A stretch of 64,000 nucleotides of DNA from Chrysomallon squamiferum. Lineage: Eukaryota; Mollusca; Gastropoda; Neomphalida; Peltospiridae. The stretch covers positions 18,385,245-18,449,244 of the forward strand of contig CM022667.1 of assembly GCA_012295275.1 (NCBI GenBank), in the 5' to 3' direction. A program made the position numbers and the translations under genes. Shown here one piece after another: positions 1-10,236 of this stretch (its first letter is position 1; each line of letters starts with the position of its first letter). Under the pieces are notes generated by a model. That model had not been told where the DNA came from, made no database searches, and worked only from the letters and a program-made list of their open reading frames with translations.

Positions 1-659
1 AAGAAAAAACAATTTTAAACAATAGTGAAAAAAGATTAATTTCTTATCTGCCAAAAGAATATATTATTCTAATAAGACACAATAAAATATATAATAATTT
101 ACTAATTTCTTTTGTTGTAATTTAACTTTTTAAACAGTAAATCAAAAACATTTAATTTACCTACAAATTATGCCTGTTGTTTTTACTTGTAAAAGTAATA
201 ATAATGACTTAACATTATTGGAAAAAATAAATCTCAATCTTTTTCTTTCTTTTTTTCAAATTAACATATCCGTTTTAACTTTTTTCTTTTTCAGATACGG
301 TTAATGAATATGTTCAACAGTTTAAAAAGACAAAATGTAATCTTATTTACAAACACAATATCAGATAAATCCGTTTTATTACTGCTTTTGTTATTTATAA
401 TCATCATGTGAAAATAAAAACAATTCGATTTCTGGGTTGTTTTTTCTACATACATTTTATTATTATCAATCCAATTAATTTCATATATTAAATAATATAA
501 CATTATGATAATTATTATTATTTATCCAATTAATAATTCTAATACAATTATAAATAATAAAGTTTTGTTATTGTATTTAAATTATGAAATCAAAAAAGAA
601 AAAGAAAAAGAAACCTACCTAATTTCTAAAATACTATTTAGCCAACAAAGCCACAGGAC

Positions 660-760
660 CAAAGACAGGTGTTAGCGGAAAAGTTGTAATTATCTTTTAC
701 ATCATAAACCAAGCAGGTGCCCTGAGTCATGTGGGGTCAAAGTTCAGACACCTGGCATCA
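660..760. promoter_or_regulatory. Motif-dense candidate cis-regulatory block
   Basis: A GC-richer block inside AT-rich DNA. Visible motifs are CAGGTG at 666-671 and 714-719, the inverse CACCTG at 749-754 (E-box type), TGAGTCA at 723-729 (AP-1 type), and GGGGTCAAAGTTCA at 733-746, a DR1 arrangement bound by HNF4/RXR-type nuclear receptors. The motifs are seen directly; regulatory activity is inference. The target could be the zinc-finger gene about 4.7 kb downstream. Confidence 0.35.
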
Positions 761-866
761 AATAACAGTATAAACCAAACAAAGAGGCAGCCATCTTACT
801 TTCTGTAATTGCCAGGTTTCAGTAGTTTTTTGTTTTGTTGTTGCTATGATTAATGAGAATCAATAC

Positions 867-893
<27 letters not shown>
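867..893. repeat. Poly-A run
   Basis: A run of 27 A residues. The 10-mer ATCAATACAA occurs at its left edge and again about 45 bases beyond it, but I could not build a convincing retroposon with target duplications around it. Confidence 0.7.
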
Positions 894-897
<4 letters not shown>

Positions 898-2931
898 GCA
901 CTCTTGTTCTGTTCTGTTCTCCAAGTTTAAAGCAAAAATCAATACAAGAACAAGGATGCATCCATTTCTGTCACAAATAATTAAAGCACAATAGCTTTTC
1001 CTTCAGATAAAAGCCTGATATTAAATATTAACATGCTAACACATCCTACAATTAATATTTCACAGTGCATAATTATCTGCATAATAATCAAGATATCATT
1101 TTGCAGATGGATTAAGTAAAATGATAATATTTAAAAGTATTATCTTTCAACATAATACAAGTACTAATACTAATAATATCATATTTCTCTAATTATTTTA
1201 AAATTTTATTTCCTAATGTTGGTTCATGTTAAGGGTAACATTTTGGAGTAAGTTCATAATAATATAACTTTAAATTATTCATATTTATTCTATTTTAATA
1301 TATAATGTAAACACGATTTTAAAGTAAAATTGTCTCTGTAAAATAAAAAATAAAAAATAATGATTAGAATATTTATTTCCTTTAAATTATTTTAGTTCAG
1401 AGAAATATTTCAACAGAAGGAACCAGATAAAGAAGTAAAACTAGAAGCCTTCTAGAAACATGGTCAGTCCAACAATTTATTACAGCAGACAACAATTCTT
1501 ACAACAGTCCATAAAAAGATAAAAATTCTGCTTACTTCAAAAGTGAATAATATAATTATCAGCAAAGTTGTTTAGATTTTGAAAATATTAAATTTTACTG
1601 GTGAAAGTGTACAATTCTAAAATTCTTTGCAGACTCAGCCTAAAAAGAAATTTTTCACATTTTAAATAATATTTGGTTTCAGTGCCTTGTTCCAAACATG
1701 TCTGTGAATATGCCCCTTCTTTCTGAATGTAGACTATAAGCCTATCTAGGGGCCAAGTTTACTAATGAATCTTTACAAAAAAAAATGTATATATATATAT
1801 ATATATATTTTGACAAAACAGTCTTTATTAACAGAAAAAATATTACATTAAGTAATGTATGATCTGTTTCTGGATACATTTTCATTAGCAGAATGAAGTT
1901 TTGATAGCTGAACAAAAACTTCATGTTCCAGAAGAAGGGTATTCTTTCTCTTAAAAAGCCTAATCGCAAAATAACTGTAGAGAATTTTTCAGTCATTTCT
2001 GCTGTCAGTCATCAGTCTGCTTGATCAGTCAGTGAATGATTCTCAGTCATCTGTATACTTAGATTCCCTCATGAATTCCTTTTTGATAATGATTACTGTG
2101 GCATAGTGAATTTTTTAGACTGTGAGGTGTCATGATGTTGTTTTATGTGAAAGTTTTCTGGAAACTCTTCTTAAATTGAAGAATAGCTTTTTTCACCATC
2201 TTTCCATTGTCCTTTTTTAACATTAATTATTTATTTTTCTTTCTTCCTATTTTTTTAATGATTATTACAAAGTCCTCATATCCAGGCAGGTGACAGACAA
2301 TAATGTCATAGAATTAGTTGTTTCCAGTATTAACAGAATGGTGTTGATCTCTATTTTACTAATGTTTGATCAAGTCTAGCTTCTTTAGATTTTATTGAAC
2401 TTAAGAAACTGCACCACTGGAAACTGAAATCCATAAGATCCAATAGGCATAATAATCTGATATTTTCTATGCTATTGTCTTTGGACACATTCTGAAAAAT
2501 GATAAAAATGAAAAGTTATGCAACAATATTATTTAGTGTTTTTCATGTATACTGTATTCGTTACTTAATGGATATATTTGCTGATGTTAACACCCCACCA
2601 AAATCAACATAACATCAATTATCAGTCTATCCCATTTCTTAATTTAACTTAGAAATATACAAGAAAATATGAAACTTACAGGCAGAAAAATATCCATTTA
2701 AAACACTTTGTTTTCAATTAGTGTATTATTTGGTTATTATGATCAAAAAAACAAACTAACCTTTCACATTGGCCCAACATTGCTGTTAATGTTAACAAAT
2801 TATTTCCTAGTTTAATTTTTGACTCCATGCTGAAATCCACAGAATAGTAATTCAAAATGGCTTGAGCTGCACATCAGTTCCAAAATAAATGTTGAGAACA
2901 AACAATGACATTGTAACATAAACTACAAATA

Positions 2932-3323
2932 CAGTGGTACCTTGACTTATGAGTGCACCAACTTATGAGTTTTCCCAGTTACGAGCAGTTGTCCAGTCAG
3001 TTTTTCACTTTGAGTTGCGAGGCAAAATCATAGTTACAAGCAAGCTTCAAATATGCCACCGCTAGTTGATACTATGAACCACACAACATCCACCCAGCAT
3101 CTCATGAACTAATGGAGAAAACCTAACAATGTATCCTTTACAAAACCAATTTATTTCTTTACATTCTCTTTTATTTCGACTTTATACAATATTTGTCAAT
3201 TATAAATATATTTTACTTATTTTAAAAAATGTTACAAAATATTGGGGTGTATTGAGATTAATGATATTTCAATTAATTTCAGTTGGGAAAACTGATTTGA
3301 TATAAGAGCAAATTGAGATACTG
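2932..3323. mobile_element. Tigger/pogo-like non-autonomous element (MITE)
   Basis: Begins with CAGTGGTACCTTGACTTATG directly after a TA dinucleotide, the usual pogo/Tigger target. Its left part matches the reverse complement of the right end of the 62171-62985 element, including the ACACAACATCC stretch. Its right part, near 3270-3318, matches the reverse complement of that element's left end (TTGATATAAGAGCAAATTGA). The right terminus is damaged: it ends in CTG at about 3323 without the outer ~40 bases of terminal repeat. No transposase sequence remains. Confidence 0.75.
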
Positions 3324-5097
3324 TTTTCTTTACAAAATTTTCTTTTTAGACTGCATGTTTGTATAGAAAATGTAATACAAATAATCATAACAGGAAAAAT
3401 GTTAACATATACGGTTGTTAATAATCCTCATCAAATTGTAAATATTGTAGTTGTACTAAAATTTAAAAAGTCAAAACACTTATAACTCATGTTTCAAAAC
3501 CTATATCAGCTCTGCATATTAAAAAACATATATGTTATAGCAAAGTGTGGAATGCCTGAATGTTTATGAAAAGTCTAAAATATCCATGCACTCTACTGAA
3601 CCTGTAAAATATGTTAGAATGAACAGATTAAGCAAGTGTGAAATTAAACATATAATGTTTTGAAATTTTATTACTTTAATATAAAATTGTACTGTTATTA
3701 GAAGGATATCTTTGTGGAGAGTTTTCTTTAAAATAATGACATAATATAATTACATAAAATTGCATCTTATCATTAATTACCTCAAACAACAATTTCTCTC
3801 AATGAATAAGTTATCTTTTATTTCAGCTATTACCGTGAAAACTCAGGCAATATGTGAATGGGAAATTTATAAATCGCTAGATTTTACACGTTAGCTGTAA
3901 GTGTAACATTTATAGTCTTTTATATATATAAAACATAAAACAGTATTTGTAGGAGTGAAATTATGGTCAGACTGAGTCATTTTTAAACTTCTATTCAGTA
4001 TCTGAGGCAGTTTTATCAAGAATTAAAATATTTTAACAAAATCTGACTATTCAAATAACCCCCACTAATAAAAAAAAAGCACCAAATTGACCAATGAATT
4101 ATTAATTACATATATACCTTTGTATAGTTAATATTTTATAAAAACAATCATGCAATACACAGATATTTTTATTAATATAAACATGTATTATTAGTTATCT
4201 TCAAAATAAAATTATTTATTTTTTAATTTTCAGTCTCTTCACAACATGAAACTTTAGAATTATTTTTGACTTCAGTTTCAATTCACAGGACATATTTTAT
4301 AAAAATGATTTTAGACATATCTAATCATTAACTTTTCATAGGGCTTTAAACATAATTAATATTCAGTAAACAAAATTGTGGTGTTCATGTAGAGTCGTAT
4401 TATTTTTCAGCTTCATTTATTTCAGTGGCCGTTAAAATACAATTCATCATGACACCATGTAAAAATGCGAGAGAAACAGAATTTATATTATATGTATCCT
4501 TCATAATCAAGGTGGGGCACTGTCATTTTTTTAATTATAATTTAATTAAAAGGAAGGGTTCGAACAGCCAGCACCCTGCTTTATTATTACTTTCAGGGAT
4601 ACAGCCATCTATTCAGCAATGCCTTTTTGAAAACTGCAGATTTACCCATTTCAATATTTGCTTTTTACTTACGTTATAAACACATTATAACACGTTTATA
4701 CCGGAATACAAATCAATGTTTGTATTACTAGTCAAGTTTTACTGTTAGTTACTTACTGTAGCCTGTCGACTATTTAATGGTAACACCACAAATGGTGTAG
4801 CCGCTGTTGCCTGTGTTACTCATCTCACTGTGTGAAGTCTTGTAGGGATCGACATTTTAAACGATAAATTATTTGTTAAATAATAAATATAAATGTATTG
4901 TATTTTTAATATTTATTTTACAGCCAATGTAAGATTAAAATACGGACTGACTTCACCATACATAATGATTAAAAAAAAAGAAGAAAAAAAGAAGTTAAAA
5001 CTACTCTACAATATAGAGATAATGCCACGACCATTACCTTATTCACATTTAGCCGACTTTAATTTATACATTTAAAAGTATTGAAACATGCTGAAAC

Positions 5098-5480
5098 CCG
5101 GAAGTGGCTAGCGTCTCAGACTACTTCCGGTATGGGAAATTCTTATTCACGTTTCTAAAATTAATTTTATGTTCTTATATATAGAAACTTAGTACAGATG
5201 GATAAATATTCCTTTGATATTGTTTATGCGATATCATAAAAATCATTCCTTAAAAAGGGCTGATATTATATTTTAAATACAGCCATAGTTGTGCACGTTT
5301 CGAAGTTCAATGTCATGGCTGTTTTGCACACAACTCAAAAATCGTGCGTGACCCGATCATTACGTTACAGTGCAGACTAGTTATTTGCAAGTCGTATACT
5401 CTATCCATATGATAATATTTTCTTTAAAAAAAAGAAGTCGACAGCTATGCCGCCCAGTCAGACAAATGTCTATTCAGGTA
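5098..5480 (+). promoter_or_regulatory. Promoter region of the zinc-finger gene with an inverted ETS pair
   Basis: CCGGAAGTG at 5098-5106 and its inverse ACTTCCGG at 5123-5130 form an inverted pair of ETS/GABP-type sites. CpG-containing sequence follows over about 5290-5380. No TATA box is obvious. A perfect splice donor (CAG|GTAAAT) follows at 5477/5478. This fits a TATA-less promoter plus a short 5' exon. The exact transcription start cannot be seen. Confidence 0.5.
5447..5477 (+). CDS. Zinc-finger gene, predicted first coding exon
   Basis: Encodes [10 protein letters not shown] plus one base. Chosen because the donor CAG|GTAAATG is strong, the exon ends in phase 1, and joining it to the acceptor at 6214 gives an Asp codon leading straight into the CCHC module. 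A competing frame through the same donor meets a stop in the next exon. The upstream 5' UTR may reach towards the ETS sites. Confidence 0.5.
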
Positions 5481-8400
5481 AATGATATTCAGTCAATTTG
5501 TTTTTCCATAATCCATAATCCTGTGAATGCACCGTTAGACAATAACAGATTACTGAATTAAGTCATCATTTCATTCATCAAATCGTAGTTTGAATGAGAA
5601 AATGGACATCTTAATTCTGTAGTTAATACTCTGTGTTTATAAATCCATAATATCTCAGTCAAAAGTCTTCTGCTGGATACTGTTTTTGCTTCAATTCTAC
5701 AATTTCAATTCACAATATAATTATCAAATACATGTATATCACTATATGTAATATGGAGCTTGTAGTTATGGGTATGGAGTGTATCAAAAATTATTTATTA
5801 AGAAATTATTCATGAACGTCATTTTATATATATATATATATAAAGTAAATTTTTAATTACAACATTAGACATGTTTCAAAGGACTTAGATTTCATGATTA
5901 TTGGGTGATAATGCAGATTATATACTACTCTGAGTCACGTAATATATACTTTTAGAGTTCATATATGATATCTATTATCTGTTGGAAATGTGCCATTAAA
6001 TGATGCAATATCCTCTGTTAAAGAATAATAATACCGATATATAGTTTATTGTAGAATTAACCACAAGATATTTTACTATTGATACAATTCAAAACAGTAC
6101 ATAATTTAAATTTAAAAATAAATAATAAAGTTTATTAAATATATTAAAAATATTGTAAAGATAATAGCTTTGTGGATTTAGGATGGAAAGAAATTTATTT
6201 ATCTATTTTACAGATTGCTTTGTTGACTATTTGACATGTGGGGGTTGTGCTCTGGAATTCCCACTCCAGAACATTACCAACTTTATACAGCACAAAAAAG
6301 TGGGATGTCTTGACCCACCTGATGTGGAACCAGCACCAATCTCAGATGGTAAGATCAGTGATAAATAAAACTGTTCTAAATCCAAATTATCACCTATACA
6401 CAGTCTGTTAAAACAGCTAAGAACCATAAACATACACTAGGTACCAGCAGCCTAGCCAGTATAATTGGTCGAAGCTGTTAAAAGTTCAGATTTTATCTAT
6501 TTTCCTCCACTCCCAAATCCCTTCTATAAATCCTACCATAAAAAACAAATACATGGAACTAAAGATCGTTATATGCTCTTTTAAATGGTGTTGTTGTTCT
6601 TGTTGTTTGTTAAATCAGTTCAGTTGCCCGTGGTCGGCAATTAGGTCAGCGTGGAGTAAAAAGTCCTAAAATAGGGTCACAAGACAAAATGGCTTCAGTG
6701 TTATTTTTAGCACTGCTAGGAGGGTCAAAGTTCAATCTTTCTAACTTTCAAATCAACATAGATTTTATGTGCAACTGAAAGGAACTGGCACTATTTGAAA
6801 TGATTATATTTCGATTTATTTATATTTTTAATAACTTTTAGTTATGGGTAGGATGCATGTTTTATTATATGTTATGACTTTTACTGAATATAATATGAAT
6901 ACATTCTGAAATAAACGAATTAACATTGTTTTGCCAATTACTATATTCCGTTTAAAACAGTTGATTATTTTGCTTTCAAAATTCTTGCAATAAATGGCGA
7001 ATTAAAAATCATTAAGAATTGTAAACATAACAAACTATACTACATAAAAGAACAATTTGTTCAGAGGTATTGATGGAATGCTGAATAAAAATCTAATCAC
7101 TTTATAAAATAAAAAATCATAAATTGATCAGTTTTAAAACATTATTTTTGATTGTTGATAAGCTAATGTCTTTGCATATTATGTGAAATTAAAGTCAGAA
7201 TTAGTTTGCCTGCTGGCACCTACATACAGTCATATAACTGAAAAGGTGAAAAAATAAAAAAATAAACATTTTGTTCATGTAACTCTAGAACATACGAGTG
7301 GCCCTTTTAAGTGTAAACTATTGTTGTTTGTCAGGCCAGAGGAAGAAGTTTTGTGTGTTACAATAATTGCTATAATAAACAAGTTACAAAGGTTATTTTT
7401 TGTTTCAAATGAATTTTAGTATTGGACCACAAATGGCCGTCCATACATTTATAAACTCTTTAGTCATATGTTCTTTGAAACTGTATAAAACATCAGGGTG
7501 TTAAAACAAATTTATTTGAACCAAGTACAGTTGTAACCTAAGACTTGATAGACATTCAATAGTTATGATAGTGTTTAAATGAAGTGTGATCAATGTGTCT
7601 CTGTCTTATTATATACCTTCATAAATTTGGTAGAAGAATTATGTAGAAATCATTGCCTAGATGGAAATGTAATCTAATAGATAGCTTTTGATAAAACAGA
7701 AATAATAAATGTGTGTATGTATGTATGTATTATTGTATATATATATATATATTTTTATTTTAATTAAAGGTCCTGATGAAAATGCTCTTTTATGTTACAC
7801 CTGTTCCCGGGATTTCATGACAGCAAGAGGTTTGCTGCAACATATTCAGTTGTCCCACAATCTTAAAGTATTCCTCCAGCCTGGAGAGGAACAATTACAA
7901 GTTTCACAAAGAGAAAAAAAGCAGGCAAAGAAAATGCCAGTTAACCTGAAGACAGGATCTGTTGTACCATCAGTGAAGCAAGCTTCAGTATCTGAAGATT
8001 CTTTAGCAGCAGAGAAAAAAAAAAGTTCTAATGATGATGACATTGCTCAGAATCATGCTGTTGAAATCATGAGTGGCAGACATCAATCTGATAAACAGTG
8101 TCAGAACAATGATTATGAACAAGAGATGACTTCTAACAGTAGAACTACTATTTGCTGTAACAGTCAGGAGTGTTGTGTTACCATTATTCCAGGTTTGTGT
8201 TTTTTATTTAATATTCCATTTAAAAAATACTGTATTACCTTTGATGAAAGTTGTTGGCATTATTTGTTGTATTTATATTTTTAAAATTTATTAATCTTGC
8301 CATTAAACAAATACTAGGGAAGCAGTTTAATTTATCCAGAAAGATAATTATTAACCTAATTTACATAGGTACTCATGAGCGACCAAAAAAGTGCTGTAGT

Positions 8401-10236
8401 GCTGTCATACCAAAGAAGAGAAAGCAGCATATGGCAGAGCACATGGGTAATAGTGGGGACCAGGAGTCATCAGGTCATGAGATGTCTGACAGAGAGTCTG
8501 ACCAGAATGATGACAATGAAACTCAAGAAGACTCTAACAGCAATTCCATTTTTATTGACTTTCATCCACAATTCAGAAGCTTCAACCAGAATTCTTCCAA
8601 CAGAAACACTACACAGAACACAGACAGAAATGACAGTCATAAAAATAGTGATCTGCCTATTGCAACCAAAACAGAAAGCTTTGAGATGTCAGGTACACAG
8701 GAAATGGTGGAGCCAAGTACAACAGTGATACATGCAGGAAAATCATATAATATTCCAGTCAGCTATACATATTCTCTTACTGATTTCAGAATAATAAATA
8801 ATAAATCAGTTAAAATATTTCCATCAATGTCAGATAAACAACAGCAGCCAAACTGTATAGGCCCCCAGACTAGCAGCATCGAGTCCCAGATGAATTTTGA
8901 AGTTCCAGTGACAAGTCTTCAAAACAAATCAGTTGAATTGGAATGTCAGACTCTTCCAACAGTATCATTACTGGGGACAGGGATTGCAACAGAAACCACA
9001 TCTTTGTATGAAGCCTCTCGTGAGACAGAATTAGACGACAGTGACAAAGATTATGAAATGGAGATAGATGAAACACTGCAGGACAGAGGACGCAAACGCC
9101 GATATCCCACATCACGTCCTTTTAAGTGCAGCCAGTGTGACAGAGCATTTAACCAGAGGATTCATCTTAGAAAACACATGAGTAAACACACAGGTAAAAA
9201 TTTATCACCTTAAATAATGATCTGTGCAACAAATCCAAAATAATTTTTCTTAATAAGTTTAGTTCATGTTTATTTCTTCCTTTTTTAACAAATTCAATTA
9301 ACTTTTATCAATTCTGAAAAAAAATTACATTTGCTATAGATAATGAAAAGATTTCACAATATTTTTTTCAGGAGTGAAACCTTTTAAGTGTGCACAATGC
9401 AGCTATGCAACGGTAGAGAGAAGTCATCTGAAAGTGCACATCAGAATTCATACAGGTGATTGTTAACATTAGGTGTTTAAAAAATAAATATGGTATCTTG
9501 ATGGTATGGTTCATCTTATGAATCCAGAATATTTGAGCAATTTGTTTTCTATGTGCATGACTTAGAAGAGAAGAGGTAAAGTGATTTTGCTTTGGGATTT
9601 TGTCCTCTGACTTTATTAAACCTGTTTTATGAAAGAAATGGGGGTTTTTTTTATATTTTGCACGCACACACAGAGTATAATTTTGACACATGAAAAATCA
9701 TTTGATTGTAGAATTGGAAGTACGTAAATTATGGAAATAGTTTCTTGCTATTAGCATAAATAGATAGGTGGAATATTATGTATAGAAATACTAACATCTG
9801 ATGTAACATCAAAAACATCTGTTTCTTTAGCACCTGAGTTAAAAATCCTGACATGGTTAATCATATGTAAAATATGATGAACTCGGTGTTTAAACAAAAT
9901 GTAAACAAGTGTGATTTTGTCCACAATTAATCACCTTTCATTAAATCAGCCTTAAATTTTTCAGGTGAAAAGCCATTTAAATGTACATTCTGCAAATATG
10001 CTACTGCACAGAACAGTACTCTGAAGATACATCTAAAGCGTCATCACAATGGGAAAATGCTTGAATGTGAAGACTGTCACAAGCAGTTTACACAACATGA
10101 AATGCTGACCAGTCATCGAATGGGACATCAACAGTCTAAACAACCAGTTATGACTGTTGGCACATCTCAAGACAGAATCAACCGGACTGCTACATCCAGA
10201 CATTGGCCAAATATTGTCAGTGAAAACAACACATAG
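5447..10236 (+). CDS. BCL11-like C2H2 zinc-finger protein, six exons (whole gene)
   Basis: Predicted exons join 5447-5477, 6214-6348, 7770-8192, 8369-9193, 9372-9455 and 9965-10236, giving 589 aa and one continuous frame; every intron is phase 1 with GT-AG borders. The N-terminal module is C-x2-C-x14-H-x4-C at about residues 19-42, the same spacing as the N-terminal CCHC finger of BCL11A/B. One C2H2 finger follows at about 64-85. A long Ser/Asn/Asp/Glu-rich linker comes next, with basic patches (KKRK, GRKRR) that could be nuclear localisation signals. Four C2H2 fingers lie at the C-terminus (about 447-550) with TGxKP-type linkers. The likely role is sequence-specific DNA binding in the nucleus. 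The family call rests on finger spacing and order, and the linker is unlike vertebrate BCL11; a lineage-specific C2H2 gene is the alternative. Confidence 0.8.
6214..6348 (+). CDS. Zinc-finger gene exon 2: CCHC module
   Basis: Encodes CGGCALEF, a 14-residue spacer, His and a terminal Cys, matching the BCL11-type N-terminal CCHC finger. The acceptor is TTTTACAG and the donor GATG|GTAAGA. A proline/acidic tail (DPPDVEPAP) follows the finger. Confidence 0.85.
7770..8192 (+). CDS. Zinc-finger gene exon 3: first C2H2 finger and linker
   Basis: Encodes [20 protein letters not shown] then SH, a C2H2 finger with x2/x12/x4 spacing. The following linker is basic, then Ser/Asp-rich, with a Cys cluster (CCNSQECC) near the exon end. 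The donor is CCAG|GTTTGT. Confidence 0.88.
8369..9193 (+). CDS. Zinc-finger gene exon 4: large linker and second C2H2 finger
   Basis: The largest coding exon. It begins THERPKKCC, contains an IPKKRKQ basic patch, a long disordered-looking Ser/Asn/Gln/Glu stretch, and an acidic segment ([15 protein letters not shown]) before the basic GRKRR patch. It ends with a C2H2 finger starting [10 protein letters not shown] and the start of the linker HTG. Acceptor TTACATAG; donor ACAG|GTAAAA. Confidence 0.9.
9372..9455 (+). CDS. Zinc-finger gene exon 5: third C2H2 finger
   Basis: An 84-base exon that encodes exactly one finger ([20 protein letters not shown], then VHIRIHTG). Both introns interrupt the glycine codon of the TG-linker, the classic one-exon-per-finger arrangement. 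Confidence 0.92.
9965..10236 (+). CDS. Zinc-finger gene exon 6: last two fingers and stop
   Basis: Encodes finger [20 protein letters not shown] followed by HH, then finger [18 protein letters not shown] roughly 35-residue tail follows, ending in ENNT and a TAG stop at 10234-10236. The acceptor is AATTTTTCAG. Confidence 0.92.

Larger units (their letters stand above)
1..5096. other. Upstream non-coding region
   Basis: No convincing coding exon is visible on either strand in this 5 kb. The sequence is AT-rich with short open frames of random composition. It holds a poly-A run (867-893), a TA dinucleotide run near 1788-1807, a motif-dense block at about 660-760, and a Tigger-like MITE at 2932-3323. 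The last few hundred bases rise in CpG content towards the zinc-finger gene promoter. Confidence 0.6.

Noticed and set aside
667-955. SINE with poly-A tail at 867-893
   Set aside because: The flanking 10-base match does not bracket the element in the arrangement expected for a target duplication, and no tRNA-like promoter boxes were found.
4425-4679. 84-codon plus-strand frame upstream of the zinc-finger gene
   Set aside because: AT-rich composition, no motif, no splice context; indistinguishable from chance.
8375-8728. 117-codon frame within zinc-finger exon 4
   Set aside because: Shadow of the real exon in another frame.
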